Assembly: GCA_018857735.1 (NCBI GenBank)
Contig: JABMCL010000994.1
Location: 186,501 to 250,500 of the forward strand
Direction: 5' to 3'
Source: Alviniconcha marisindica
Taxonomy: Eukaryota > Mollusca > Gastropoda > Provannidae
Length of the DNA stretch: 64,000 bases
Part shown: piece by piece, positions 11,800 to 25,187 of the stretch
Layout: every line of letters starts with the position of its first letter
Numbering within the stretch: the stretch's first letter is position 1
Notes under the pieces: model-generated
Seen by the model: only the letters and a program-made list of their open reading frames with translations
Database searches by the model: none
Told to the model about the DNA's origin: nothing
Made by a program: the position numbers and the translations under genes

Positions 11800-11939
11800 A
11801 AGCCTGCTTCCAAGACTACTGTGAAAATTGCTGGGTCTGTAGTAGCACCATTCTTCTTTCCAGTCAGGGTTGGCTTTTCTACCAGCACCAAGATCCAACA
11901 CTAAAACACCCATTGACTCCTGAGGAAAAAGCTGAAGTT

Positions 11940-12930
11940 ACTGGTATGCAGAGTATCAGGCATAGATGGGAAACGTCTGGAGCTTCTGAAGACACTATCA
12001 AAACCGTCAGCATTCATGGCACACACCCAAACAACAGATGTACACTGTGTATATAATATAAAAACAAACAAACTGGCAGCAGTACACTAGTGGAAGGGAG
12101 GTGGATTTCATTTCACCTCCTTAAGTGGAAAGTGTCAAAATCTTTGGCTCTCCTAAAAAAGGAAGAAAATGCTTCTTTCAGCACTATCTGCATTGCACGA
12201 TCTGTGCTCAGTCGCCATCTCAATCAATATGAGGGTGTCTCCCGTGGAAACACATAGTGCAGAGACACACCAAATGAGCCTTTTAAGAAAATCCAATGTT
12301 TCCCAAAGAAAAGGAAACCTGGGATGTTAACATGGTATTAAACTTGCTGAATACCTGGGGACCGTTAGGAAACTTCTGCAAAAAGAGTTTTCCCCAAAAC
12401 GTGTGCTGCTTCTTGCACTTGACTGGACAACTCAGTCAAACTTTACATGCTCTCGACATATCATGTACATCCTTGAAAGTCAACAAATGTACATTTTATG
12501 TCAATTAAATAGTGTTTTAAAATACATTAGACATGGAGTCCACCAAGCCCCAACTGAGAGAATTTAAGAAAACAAAGATGTGTCATGGTCACCCTGAAAG
12601 AATATTTTGAAAAGGCTTTTCTATGGAAAGAGAGTTGTGCAAAGTTGTTCACAGCCTTATGGGCACCTCATCAGGCTGTCAGCAGACACCAGAGCACACT
12701 GGCTGTGATGGATGCTAGATGACATGGGCATTGCTACATCTGTATCCACACCGTGCAGCACCAGAAGCCTTGGCTGCCGGGCAATACAAAGCACCCATCA
12801 ATGTTATCATGGCAGCAGCGGGCTGGTCCAGACACTCTACCTATGCCTGCTTCTACAATAAACACATCACAAGTGGCAAATCCAACTCTGGCCAGGCCAT
12901 CATGGATCACATCATTGTGAAAGACTAAGG
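11940..12930 (+). pseudogene. DIRS tyrosine recombinase remnant
   Basis: The clearest part is the C-terminus in the frame 12719-12928: ALAAGQYKAPINVIMAAAGW, then SRHSTYACFYNKHITSG. Phage-integrase-type recombinases end with a Trp/His-containing 'AGWS' block and a catalytic Tyr in FY; both are visible. Upstream, in another frame, 'STPCSTRS' matches the usual TPHSTR motif, with His replaced by Cys and a frameshift just after it. The region 11940-12700 carries weaker recombinase-like text with stops. In an intact element this enzyme joins the circular DNA copy to the chromosome. Confidence 0.75.
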
Positions 12931-13031
12931 TACGACCACTTTCGACCTTAGTAAAATAGTAGCTACTACTATATGCATGCAATTCATAAACACTGTTGCT
13001 CCGGGTTCAATGGAACACGAGTTAGAATTAT

Positions 13032-13315
13032 AGGAAACAAAACAAGGCTTACCTCGCAAGGTGAGGCTTGTTGACTTTTTAATAATTTCTCAATGAAACT
13101 AAAATGGAGTGCATATGTCTTCCCTTAGTAGTTAACCATCCTAACTGGGAACCAGTTGTTTGTATGCCTGTATTTGAACTATTCACCGATTCAGTGTTTA
13201 CTCCTTGCACTCTCAATAACTGATGGCTTGTGGTGCTTATCTGCAGTTTAATCGAGAAATACAACAGAACTGTCAACAATCCTCACCTTACGAGGTCAGT
13301 CTTGTCTTGTTTCCT
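13032..13315. repeat. Inverted repeat, two 44-bp arms, 196-bp spacer
   Basis: The left arm 13032-13075 (core 'ggcttacctcgcaaggtgag') is the reverse complement of 13272-13315 (core 'ctcaccttacgaggtcag') with 39 of 44 positions agreeing. It lies about 100 bp after the recombinase remnant, where DIRS elements carry their right inverted terminal repeat and internal complementary region, so it probably belongs to that element. A short 7-bp hairpin ('ctaaggt'/'accttag') sits at 12925-12951 at the end of the recombinase frame. Confidence 0.85.
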
Positions 13316-16300
13316 TTAAGTACAAGTTTTTATTAAAAATTACAAGAGCTTAAGAGGAGACTGTTTATATCACAATCATAATAAAACCTTTGACTAAATG
13401 ATAAGATGCAGTTTTCAATTTGATCTTTTCAGTGCCATTGTGATCTGACCAGGTCACCTAAACTGGTACTGAAGTCTGAAGTTTACTGAATGTTATTATC
13501 ACGCACGGTTTTGAAATTTTCACCAAAACTCTGAAGGAAAAAAGCACACAATAAAAGTTTCAAACAAGTCTTAAAACAGGTTAACTATCTGCTTTAAATA
13601 CATGTCACAACTGTGTAAAAGTGAATGTGCATGATCATATCTATCCATGTCAGAAACAACCATCCAAAATTTAAATCAGATCAGACAACAATTTGCTGGA
13701 TCAGACAGCAGCTTGCAAAGTTACTTTTTTCTGACACTCCTGTGACTTTCAAATTATGTCAAGGTCACCAAACTGGCCTAAAATAGATTTTTTAGTTAAA
13801 TGGACATTATCACCACATAAGGTTTGAAAGATCTTGCATAGACGGTCTCCAAGAATGCTTAGTTCTTGTCACAGGTGACCTCGTTAACATCAATCATAAC
13901 CAAAGACTCGCATCAGATTTCTTGTGCAAATTAAAAAACAATTAAACAAAACTGTCCAAAGGGATTTAAACTCTTATAAAAAGCCACTCTCCACATTTCA
14001 CCTGGGTGATACTGCATAAGCATAAAAAGGTCACCAAGAGTGATTCAACTATTTGGAAAATACACAACAGAGAAAACACATGCAAGTGGAAAAACACATA
14101 CTCCTTTCCACTGTACTGTCCTCCCCTGACCAACTTCAGGAACAGAGCTAAAAATAAAATTAAAAAATGACCTTATTTAATAATATAAAGATGAACCAAT
14201 CCTCTGCTTAAGAAACTGATGAACGAACAGAAGTTGGACTGTCCCTGAAAATAATCCTACTAGGTTTGAACACATAACCACATCCAAATAAATATTTCTG
14301 ACTTCAACCATTAAAGTCCACCCAGGTCTTAACATGAATTCTTTTAGATACAGTTGGTACTGATGAGACACAAATGTTCAACTACAAAATGGCATGGCAT
14401 GGCAGGGCTGTGTGAAACCTGGATCTTCAGCATACATAGTCATCTCTGAAGCCAGTGATCTTAGTTCTTGGTGTCAACAACTCAGTTCTTTTCAGTCTGG
14501 AAAGGAGTATTGGTTCAGATTATATTTTTTTACAATTTTTCTTCACATCTGTTAATGCCATGCAAAACATGCAGATTGTTTTGTTTTGTTGTTGTTTTTC
14601 AAAATAATAAAGACGGTGTTCTCTACACCCAGAGGATTAGAAATTGGCCTAGTACACAAATCATCAGTCTAAAGGAAAACAAAAAAATATGTACCCCCAA
14701 AAAATTAACAAAAATCTGTGTTATTGCACTTGAGGACTTTCTATACCATCACCAAATCAAATCAAACAAAAACTAAAATGCTGAGCATCCCATCAACAAG
14801 GAATCTTCTTGATTCCAACTCACAAAACTAAAACTGTAAAAGAAAACAAAATGGCAAGTAATGCTGAACAGAATCCAACTACAACATATAAAAACCATCA
14901 AACTGTAAACATGAAATAAACAAAAGAATAACATCTTACCTAAAATATGTGTATATATATATACTCTTTACAACAACAACAAAAAAAGATTGTAAAGAAT
15001 CAGTTACAGATTGAAAGCAAAACAAAACGTTTTAAACATATTACACTCCCCACCCTGCCATGCAGGACTGTGAGCCAAAACTCCTGACAATGTCAATTCA
15101 ATGACGTGATAAAGCAAGGCTGCATGCAAGGTAAAGCAACAACAGAAACCAACCCTGACCAAAGTCTTAGAGACCAAAAAACATAACAACAATAATAAAT
15201 GACAGGCCAACCAGTCCATGTTCACCTTACCGGCAGTGATAAACTACACCTACAAATCACCAACTGGAAGGTTACCACACTTCTCCAAGTTCTTTCAGTG
15301 GAAAAATCAACACAAATAGACTACCACTGTCATAATGTAATGAATCAAATTGTGATACTTCTGGTACGTTTGTCAGTTTTTAATCTGCTACGCTATTTTG
15401 CATACACATACAAACTTTACACTAATACACGTAACTTAATGATGTCACCCAAAGAAAATGTACTTTCAAATGGGTCTCTCCATAAAATAAAATAAAAAGC
15501 CAGCAGCTAAAAGATAACTTTCCTGCTTATGGAACACACATGCATTATGTGTAAACTGTTTTGGTTCACCGTCCAGAACACGAATGACTTCAAAGGGGAG
15601 AAAAACACTAACTGATAATCACTGCAATGTTTTGAAATGCACTATTTTACCTTTCCTCAGGAGTAAAAAGAAGTATTTGTTTTAATTAAAATAAATACAA
15701 AAGATAACCCAAGAGTGAGAGCGTACAGTTTTGAAAGGTTCTCTCATTTCTAATAATTATAGATTTTACAAAGAATTCTGCAATTTGTTCAGTAAGCTGC
15801 AAATACACAGTGTTTCAGTTCCCACATTCAAGTATGCAAATAAGAATCTAACAAATTTAAATCACATAAAAATATTCCAACAAGAGAGGTGCCCTCCAAA
15901 AATAACAACAGGGAATCTGTAGGAAGGTGAGCTGAACATTCCAAAACTGAATCAATTCTGAACATATGGTAAAATGGCTACAAAAACACTCAATCAGCCA
16001 TACAAATCATCTTACTAGCAATGAATTGCCACCAGTATTGTAACTGTGAACATTGTTCTGTTTTCCAATTAAAAATTCAACAAAACAGTTGCAAAAATAA
16101 AAAATTACAAGTGACGGGAGAGATAAACTGCCACGGAATGGTACGAACGACAGACAGATCTATCAAAAGCCATTTTCATTTCTACAAAGTACCACACACA
16201 AATTTAGAAATGGGCCAAAAGTATAAAATAACATCAGTGCTAAAAATAGTATACTTTTTTTTTTTGCATCAGACAAAGAGATGAAAAAGTACAAATTCAT

Positions 16301-18035
16301 CTTTGTGTGCACACAACAAATATTCAAAATTACAAATTTTTAAGAAACTCTTTTTCAAAAAATAAACTTTGTGTTGGAATGACGAAGATTTGCACATACA
16401 ACAATCGCAACCAATTAGAAACACGAGAAGAGAAAGTAATAGACATCAGTTTGTACAAAACTAGTCGAAAACCAATTCTTTCATTTGTTTGTTAGACAAA
16501 AGTGTTTCTCGAAACTATAAAAAAATTATATATCTAAAATCTATTCCATGTCTGGAACAAATGATCAAGCCACCTGTGGCTAATTAAGTTATGGAAAATA
16601 CTGACTACAGCATTTGAATACTAAACAAAAAAGAAAAATGAATATATATATGAAATATGAACTGCGACAGTAATTAATATTTTGTAGGTGCAAAATTTAT
16701 TTTTAATTCTTTACACAGTAACCCTCAGTATAAACAAGTCAATCAACAGGCTTAACTCAGTGTCATACATGTACAGCTGAGCCAACACCACTTACGGATT
16801 TTTTCTGAAGGTGAGGTTCAATTAAATAAAGAAAAAGATGTTAACCACAACTGTATTATGTGCACTGCTTTCCTTAACTATAAATCCAATGGGTGGTAGA
16901 AGAAAGAAAACAAATCTACAACTTTGTTAGTAATTCAGGTGGATTAGTCAACCACAAAACCAAAGTTGTCAGACTGATGTGGCAGAACCATATTCTGTTC
17001 ACAATTCTGCTCATCAAACTATAGAGCCTGTGCAGGCTCAACAAGGGAGTTAATTAATGCTTGAAAGACATCACACAAACACAACAAAGACCTGAGTGGC
17101 CTACAGTAACTATCACCTGGCATACAGTAAATACAGTGTACATCAACTCCACCAGAGGCACACCAGCTAAATTTACCTCTTGGGAAGTTTATGAACTTTG
17201 TATTTACTTGCATGCCATAGGTGACTTAACTCTTTGTTGTGCCTGTATGTCTCACAAGTGCTAATTGGCTCCCTTGTTTGTTGATTTTTATTCTGATTAT
17301 CCTCACCTCAAGTAGTGAAAGGGGTTGTTTGGTAATACGTGCTGGGAGGGGCTTGAGGACACTTTCACTGAACGTTTTTTTCCAAAAGTTTCCTGCTTGC
17401 AATTTCTGGTGCTCAGAAAGACTAGAGATATGACCATGAAGAAAAGTTATGCTCAGACAACTCACATTCAAGTGCAGCACCTGGCAAATAATGTGTTAAA
17501 TATCTCCCATAAATACACACTAGCCACACAATGTATATTGTGCATGATCATTTTAATGTATGCAGCAACCATATAACATTAAGCTACACTACAAAATACT
17601 ATTTGCATAACTGTAACCTGGTATGAATCTTAAACCCCAAGCAAGGTTATAATTATGCAAAGCTTGAAAATTCCAATGTTAAAGCTGCTGTCTAATCCAA
17701 CAATGTTAATGTCAATGATCTCCCTTGAATTCAACTGAAAGTGAAAAATAAGTGTGCGTGTTTGGCTGTACATTTGAATCTGTGGATGTACATTTGAATC
17801 TTTGTTGTCAACATATGTACATTTTAAAGCGCTTAGGGCCAGTACAGGTTAGGCACAAAAGCACCTATTATTATCATTATCAAATAAAGGTACAGTCAAT
17901 ATTTAGACAAATTAAATAACAAGGTTTGTCCCCCTGCATGACAAAAGTACCCCCCATTACACACCTACTTACTGAAGTCACAGTGTTAGTGTCAGCACAT
18001 ATAGTTATCAGTACCAGTACATCAACACAACCAGT
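13316..18035. other. AT-rich noncoding region, 3' flank or distal 3' UTR of the CPEB gene
   Basis: No coding similarity on either strand. Diverged dispersed units with 'ggtcacc' and 'tttgaaa' phrases occur at 13430-13530 and 13740-13860. The 17750-17880 stretch has a 30-bp near-duplication ('gtacatttgaatctktg' twice) and a tail 'aaagcgcttaggg...attattatcattat' typical of mollusc dispersed repeats. Minus-strand AATAAA signals exist in several places (for example opposite 13328), but none can be chosen as the transcript end from sequence alone. Confidence 0.45.
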
Positions 18036-18695
18036 TAGGCTGCAAGATCAGTGGTACAGAAAATATAGAACTGATGAACATCCAATGAACTTTTTAAGTT
18101 TCACTGTGACTTTTAACAGTCTTTTTACAAGAAACTTGACTTATAATGATGTTCCTTCACACTAAACAGATGCAAAAGGATCAGCAAATCAGAAGCTACA
18201 GCAGAAATGGCTATATGTTGATGAGCCCTCACAGTAACCTTGAGCTTAAAGATAGCAACCCTTTTTCTTTTTTTATGACACTCCCAAGTATCATCATGAT
18301 GTATGACCATATCAAGTTTGGTTACAAGAGGTTAAACAATTCAGAAAATACTCTCTGGACAAACATTTAAATTCTGAACTTTCACTGTGACCTTGACACT
18401 AAACACAGCAATCCAATATTCTCACTGGGCACTTCCGCTTATTATGATCTACCATCAAACCACATTTGGTTGCAAAAGATTCGTTCCGAAGTTACAATAG
18501 AAAAAGTAATCTTGTGATAATACAGCATATGATACTGATCTTAAAGACAGCTACCCAATTATTTTGCATGCCACTTTGACCCATGATGATGCACCATTAA
18601 GGCAAGTTTGGTTACAAATGGTTGAGCAGTTCAGAAGGTATCTTCTTGACAAAGCCAGGACACACAGGTACAGTGATTTCAATATACTAGATTTC
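18036..18695. repeat. Tandem array, four diverged units of about 145 bp
   Basis: The anchor phrase 'caagtttggttacaa' or a variant recurs at about 18165, 18313, 18461 and 18603, each after 'tgatgatgy(a)cca' and before a 'wttcagaa' phrase. Unit spacing is about 142-150 bp. The type, a 'tgaccttgac' phrase followed by 'accatcaagtttggttg', is a widespread mollusc repeat. No coding function is indicated. Confidence 0.7.
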
Positions 18696-18773
18696 CTTTA
18701 CAGGTATGACAATTCTAGAAAGTTAAACTATCTGAATAAGACTGTTTGACACTCCTGCAACTCTAAAATACAG

Positions 18774-18845
18774 TCAAGGTTATTGAGTGTGGCATAAACT
18801 GGTAAAGCTCAAGGTTATTGAGTGTGGCATAAACTGGTAAAGCTC
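18774..18845. repeat. Perfect 35-bp tandem duplication
   Basis: Two back-to-back identical copies of a 35-bp unit starting 'aaggttattgagtgtggc', at 18776-18810 and 18811-18845. Identity of the two copies implies a recent slippage or end-joining duplication. Confidence 0.97.
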
Positions 18846-20685
18846 ATCCAGAAGTACCACTGTGAAGAATCTAACATTCATCATGTTTATGGAGTTTGAG
18901 AAGATCACACCATCATAACAAATGTGACACACCCCACACTCAACACATTACATACACTCACAGTTTTTCATGTTTGGTCTGTCTTTTTGTTTTGTTTTTA
19001 TGGGAGAAATGGTTGCCAACAACTTTATGCACTTTTCAGAGTAAACCCCCCTGCTAAAAATGTGCTGCAGTGAGCAAGTAAAACAAGCAAAATAAATTCA
19101 AATACAAAAATCTTTTTCTTTTGTGAAACATTTGGTTTGACCAATTTTAGTAAAATCCCAAATTCAGATTTAATTTTTATAACATTCCTGACCATGTTTA
19201 ATTGCACTTATGTTTCTGAACAAGGAAAGTTCAGCACAATCTTGGAAGTACAATCACTACTGCTGTATGATTATCACTACCATTCATATCTCAAACCACT
19301 GAACCCGGTTCTACAGAGAACATTTATACTTTCCTTGCTGTGCTGTTAATATAACACTCTAGGACAAAAACACCTCTTGAAATCAAAGTCAGATGGGTCA
19401 ATCAAAGGCAATCTCCAAAAACAAGCAAGCAGTCCAAGATATTTTTCATGAAAATCAAAGATGCCCATTTAATGTAAAATAATGGTCATTTCAATAGTTC
19501 GTATATTTTGTGTATTAATTTAGTCTCTTAAATCACCACAACAAAGTATTTTTAATGATTTCATTGTTTGGCTCTGTTGTTTGTTTTTAACCTTCTATAC
19601 ACATCAGACATGAGAATGATAGAAGTTTTAGACTTTTACATTCTGAGAAACAAAACAAAAAAACATTTTAGCCTGTTTGTTGAAGATTCTCATTTCTGAC
19701 ACAGAAGCCCTATAAAATAACCAGTTAATATCAAGATTCAGCTCATAATGGAGACAAAGATCTTTGTCATCATGCAAGAAACATCTTTAATGAGATTAGG
19801 ACTGTTTCTCTGCAAGATCTTAGTCATTTATGCAGATAACAGCAAATTATATCTCCTTTTTTTTCTTTTTTTTTACATAAATTTAATAACGGGACTAGAT
19901 CTTTTTGTTTTTTGTTTAAATTGCTAACATAACCCAACTTTTGTTTAAAATTCTTTTTGAGCTTTGGAGTTGATGTGTAGATGGCACTAACAAGTGCTGT
20001 GCCATTTCAAGACGCCAAAACAAATTCTTGGAAGCTGTTCATGTATCCAAGGGAAACAACAATAGGCGAAACTGCATTCAATTTTATACATTGAGTTGCT
20101 TCACAAATAAGCCAAGTTAAATCTATGCAAACGCTATCTCGGGCTGGAAGAGACAATAAGTGACTCCAGTCCATGCATTTCCAATAATCCAAAATAGTGG
20201 TGTACTGGCATACAACGCAGTACAGCTATAAAGAAGTCATGGAGTCAATAATGCAGGATGTGTCTGATCTTGATTCTGATTCTCATGGAAATGATGAGGA
20301 CATTATTAAAATTGGCAATGAATTTGAGGCTGGATAGTTATTGTTTTAGTGATGATAACGGTAGTTATGTGATCAAGTGGTATGACATGAATGACTGATA
20401 AAAATGAAGACTTTTTTCTTCTCTCTTTTTTTTTTGGAGGGGGGGGGAGGGTAGTTAGCACAGTTTCAGTCTGGCAGCTGTGACTAAAATTAATAAATCA
20501 ATGTCACCAAATATGGTACAAATGGAGAAAAATAAAAGTTTGAAGTATTTTGTGACAGTGCCTAAAAACAAAATGCACATCAAAATTCATTGATGCAGAC
20601 CGCTCCCTTGAATACATGTCAAAGCAACCAGATACCACCTGATTATGTACACTGTCTTGTTCAAGAATATGTAAACAAATGGATT
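18846..20685. other. Noncoding, AT-rich
   Basis: No recognised gene. T-rich runs at 19858-19876 and a T/G run at 20425-20450. A 40-codon acidic open stretch at 20235-20330 (Asp/Ser/Glu-rich, ending in a stop) was seen but matches no family I can name. Confidence 0.45.
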
Positions 20686-20689
20686 TTAG

Positions 20690-21300
20690 CATCCTGTCAA
20701 CTGTAGTCACCACAGGACAATCAAACTCTGTCATAAGCAGATGCACATTTCAGAACTATTTTCATGTATAAAGCCTTTCTCAAGCCAATCCGCAAAACCA
20801 ATCCCTACACAAACATAAAACAACACATACATGCACAAACATCAACACATATTTTCGAAGAGTTAGTCCCTTCAATATTACCCCTGTTAAAAGAGTACAT
20901 AAAGCTAGGTCATGCTGGTATTGTCAACCATTCTAATTTATCGACACCAGATTAAACAAAAATATAAAAAAGGAATGGACGAAGAAGAAAAAGTTATATA
21001 AATGCATAATGGAAAATACCAGTGCCATATTGCAGCAAGCTGCACACACCACCTACCAACTATCATGTCCTAGCAGCTCAACGAGAGCCATACAAAAAAA
21101 AGAGCCTAACTCTTAACACAGAATGGAGAATTTTCTGGAAAAAGTCAGAACGGATCATTAGCAAAAGAATAACAAGACAAAAGAGCAAGAGGACTTGGCA
21201 GGACAAAAACAAGAGAGGAGATAGGAAAGGGGAAACAAATGACAGCCCTGCAATTCCAGACAGGGGGAGTGGGATCAGACATCCCCGGCATCCCTTCCAC
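20690..21300 (+). repeat. Dispersed repeat family A, copy 1
   Basis: This 600-bp segment is collinear with 53635-54198 and, over its second half, with 33078-33365. Shared phrases include 'aggacaatcaaact', 'cttcaatattacccctgtta', 'tgctggtattgtcaaccatt', 'aaataccagtgccatat', 'ccacctaccaactatcat' and 'ccctgcaattccag'. All copies have the same orientation. No coding frame is kept between copies, so it is either a non-autonomous element or an untranslated part of a larger one. Confidence 0.85.
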
Positions 21301-21302
21301 AA

Positions 21303-21406
21303 ACTGACCAAGAACCCATTGCAATATAACTGACCAAGAGCCTATTGCAATATAACTGACAAAGAGCCTATTGCAATATAACTGACCAAGAGTCTATTGC
21401 AATATA
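21303..21406. repeat. 26-bp tandem repeat, four units
   Basis: Units at 21303, 21329, 21355 and 21381 read 'actgaccaagagcctattgc' plus 'aatata' with one to three substitutions each. It begins right at the end of repeat family A copy 1. Confidence 0.97.
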
Positions 21407-22923
21407 CAACTGTCAATTTCAACTATCTCATACCTCTGTGAGCTTGAGATAACATGGTCAAGGCCAACAAAAACTAATGCAAGTAAAGCCCAGTAAGTAC
21501 TGGATACATATATACTTGGTTTTTAATACCCATTCAACCATGATGGTAATATCAGGGTGAACAATACTACTAACTGATGCAAGGAGTGACTATTGTCACA
21601 TTTATAGAATCCAAGAAAATGTTAATGTTTCTGACAGTCCGCCAGCCAAACTGCCTAACAAGTAACATTCATCATTAAATGAATTAATTTTTTCATGCAA
21701 GTAAAAATGGGCAGTGCAGACAGGAAAAAAAGTTACAGAACTTAACTGAGAGTATCCACATTTTTCTCATGTGAGTTAAAAAGGGTGTACCAAAGACAGG
21801 AAAAAAGTTGTAGGACTTATAAAAAGGTAAAACTAAAAATGCCTTTCAAACAGCTTGCTTGCAGTTTAGAAAATGGTCATAACAGTAGGTGCAATTAAAA
21901 ATAATTATAGCCAGAAACTGCAATTCTGATGTTTGAACATATTCATTCCCATTTTATCTTTATATTAGCTACTATAGTACTACCACTGTGAAGAGGGGAC
22001 CCAAACAGAAAAATGCTTTAAAGTCAATGAGACATTTTTTCCCTACATCATCCATTATAAACATAATAAAAAATTGTCAATAGACAAATCAACCAATCAG
22101 AAGAAAAACTACAAAGGTCATTTTGCAGATAATTAACTCAGTAGGAAAGATAACTCAACATCTAAGAAACTCTACCCATGATGCAAATTGCCCTCAACAG
22201 TCACTAACACTGCTTTGGACTGAATATCTGTTCAATGGTTGTCCTACAGCCCTTGCAGCCAGCATGCAGTCATGGTTAATAAATATGAATAACTGGTAAC
22301 TACAAAATATATAAATAACAAAATGCCAAAAGTTAAAATATTAAAATAAAACAAAGAGAGAATAGACAGCCAGGAAACAATGGTGTAAGTGATAAATACA
22401 ATTCCAACAAAATTCCTTTCTTACTTCTTTTGTTGCTATTTTGTTTTTTTGTGGACAAAATGGAAGTAATAATGGCATAATAATGGCATTTACATTGCAG
22501 AAAGTACAACAATATTAACATTAGAAGGGAATACAATTGTAAATATACCAAACAACTCAGAACATGAAAACAGTTGAAATATACTTCAAAACTGAAGTGC
22601 CTTCAAACAACCAAATTGTAATAACCTCTTTTGAAAAGATAACACCATGCAAGCATCAACTGAAGCATTAAGAAATATAACAGCATGAACAAAGTGCATT
22701 AACACAACTCCTCCTGACACTTCTTAACTAGCAAACTATGTTGATATTGTTACAAAATAAAATAAAAACAGATATATTCATAATAAGGCAATAAATTAAA
22801 CGTCTCAATAAACTTGATACAATCAGGCACACAAACATTACATTTACAAACAGCTGTGAAAAATTTGGAGATATCTCTACATGGAAGTGATAAAAAAAAA
22901 AAAAAGTATATACAATATGTGTG

Positions 22924-22978
<55 letters not shown>

Positions 22979-25185
22979 GTGTGTGTGTGTGTGTACACGG
23001 GCATGCACGCGCGCACACACATTCCTGTTCACAGTTCAAAAACATTTCACTGGTCAATTTAAATCATTGAACAAGTTATGACCAAGAGGCTATTCAATAT
23101 TTCTCTTGTCTTCAATGAAATGTAACATTTCTATGTGAATCATACTACAGTCATCTTCAACAATATTTAGCAACCAACCTTTCAAATTGATGCTTTAACT
23201 ATCTGCAGTGAACACTTGCAATGCAAAAATCTTCTAAATACATAACATATACACCAAAACAACAAAAAACACTGATGCAGAAATGTCTTCAATAGATCAA
23301 CACAAAAACCATAAATAATACAAAAATAAATATTTCCAATTTATACAGTACATTTCCATGTGAGAATTCTGTCCAAATATTGGGTACATTTTGGAAATAC
23401 ACATAAAAACTACAAACAGAATACAAACAACTTCATTTCTGGTTCCCACATTTGAGCAAATGAAAACTAACACAAAATGCACAACCATGAAATCATTGCA
23501 CTGTCACAGAGACTGGTGGAATTAGGAATTAAGGCAACTACACAAGCCAGAGACCTCTGTAGATAGAAAAATAACAATATTCACACAATCTGCAGCCCAA
23601 CTCCTTTTTTTTTAAGTCTTCTTTGTTTTCTTCAAATGAACATTTGGACAATCAATTTCCAAATCAGACAAACTTATCACGTTTTGTTTTCATTTGCAGC
23701 AGAAGTTACTTCACTTTCTGATTCCACTCTTTTACAAACAAAAAACACCAAACAAATAAAAATATCCAAGTTAAAAAATATCCAAGTTAAAAAATATTAA
23801 TTAAAGAGAAACAAAAATCCACAAGAGGTTTGGAGCTTTCATTTGTGCCTGTGCAGTTTTTATAGTGCTAATGTTAAACTCCTTTGTACTGACTAACCTA
23901 AGTTTGAAATATAAAGAATGTTAAATGTGTGTAGTCATGAGCATTTTATGAAAGGGGCGAAAAAAATATAAGAAAAGAAGACTCAAGCTGTTACCAAAAA
24001 CAGAATAGAAATGTTCAATCAACTCACATTTTAACTGCTTTATATGCCTTTTTAGTTTATTACGTAAAATTATCACTCGAGAACTTTTGCACAAATTCAT
24101 GCACAAGAATCTTTTCACAAAACCATTCTTTTTGGGGGGTCTTTTTTTCCTCTTTCTTTTCTTTAGGCATGTTGGGGAGGGGTTGGGTGTTCCACAGAAT
24201 CAACATGTTACTGCAGAACAAATACTATCAGGCTAAAATGGCGTCAGAGTACAAAATGATACCAGACATTATTACCGAGACTCGACCTTGCTCTCTATGT
24301 AATGAAAATAGTAACATTTCCTTCTCTCACATTCCAGGTTTTGTTTTTGTGCATGTGTAGCAATCACATACAGTTTATGCAGGTGCTCATTCGGTGCATA
24401 TCCACATTCCCTTCTCAACATTCCTGTGTACTCTGTGGAAATAAATCAGGTAAACAAATTACTTGTATTCACATTGCTGATATGAATAAAGTTTCCCGTG
24501 TATTCATCACATGACAGTTTCTTGGTCTGTCATTCTGCACAACTATCCTGACATCAAACTGCAAGTGGGCAATGTTGTTCATTTAAAAAACTTGTACTCT
24601 CCACATTTGGAAACATATAAAAAGTGTAGACCAAGTGATGTGCAATAACGGAGCTGGCCACTGTCTACAAAGGGGTCACTGAAACTGGTGCACAAGAGTC
24701 AAGCTCTGGAAACACACTAAATTCAGAAGATTTCATTTAAACAGACCTGACTTGAAAAAGAGCTCAAAGTCTTCAAGTGGACTCCCACAAATAAATCACT
24801 ATCTCACATACAGTGCACAAGTCACAAAAAAACATTTTCTGTGAGATCTTCAGACTTCCTAACACATCCAAACAATTGTACAGTCACAAAAAATCACTTT
24901 CTTTCTTCTGTTTTTCTTTCTTCTTTTTTGTTTTTTTGATTAGGTCAGTGTGATTTTCCAAATACATCTAAACAATTATACAAAGTTTAAACTCAGCCAG
25001 ATAAGAACTTGGCAAGAAAACTTACAGCATATTTTTCTGATGTCCTTGTGACCTTGAAATTAGATCAAGGTAAAAACAACATTGGTAAAAGCAGGCTGAG
25101 CTTGATTAGTATGATCATGCAATGTTTGAAGATCTTGTTTAACTCTTAACATACCATGGTATATTCTCACTATGCATAAGCCTCA
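21407..25185. other. AT-rich noncoding region
   Basis: No recognised gene on either strand. Contains the GT microsatellite listed separately, an 18-bp duplicated phrase 'atatccaagttaaaaaat' at 23762-23797, and dispersed 'gaccttgaaattagatcaagg' at 25052-25072. It could be 3' UTR or intergenic sequence of the CPEB gene. Confidence 0.45.
22926..22995. repeat. (GT)n microsatellite, about 35 units
   Basis: GT/TG dinucleotides with one GC interruption near 22973. Open frames through it on both strands are repeat artefacts. Confidence 0.95.
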
Positions 25186-25187
25186 TT

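Larger units (their letters stand above)
9800..13315 (+). mobile_element. Decayed DIRS-type (tyrosine recombinase) retrotransposon
   Basis: Plus-strand fragments appear in the DIRS order: a gag-like region, reverse transcriptase, RNase H-like remains, then a tyrosine recombinase C-terminus, followed by a long inverted repeat. The pairing of a Ty3-like reverse transcriptase with a tyrosine recombinase instead of a DDE integrase is diagnostic for DIRS elements, which integrate through a circular intermediate and make no target duplication. Stops and frameshifts occur in every domain. At about 3.5 kb it is shorter than typical intact DIRS elements, so internal deletions are likely. The left terminus could not be defined. 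Confidence 0.8.

Noticed and set aside
20220..20335. Short acidic frame (Asp/Ser/Glu-rich)
   Set aside because: Only about 35 codons, no splice signals judged reliable, and no family match; could be a transposase tail but unsupported.
22728..23062. Open frames rich in His/Thr or Cys/Val
   Set aside because: They are translations of a GT microsatellite on both strands.
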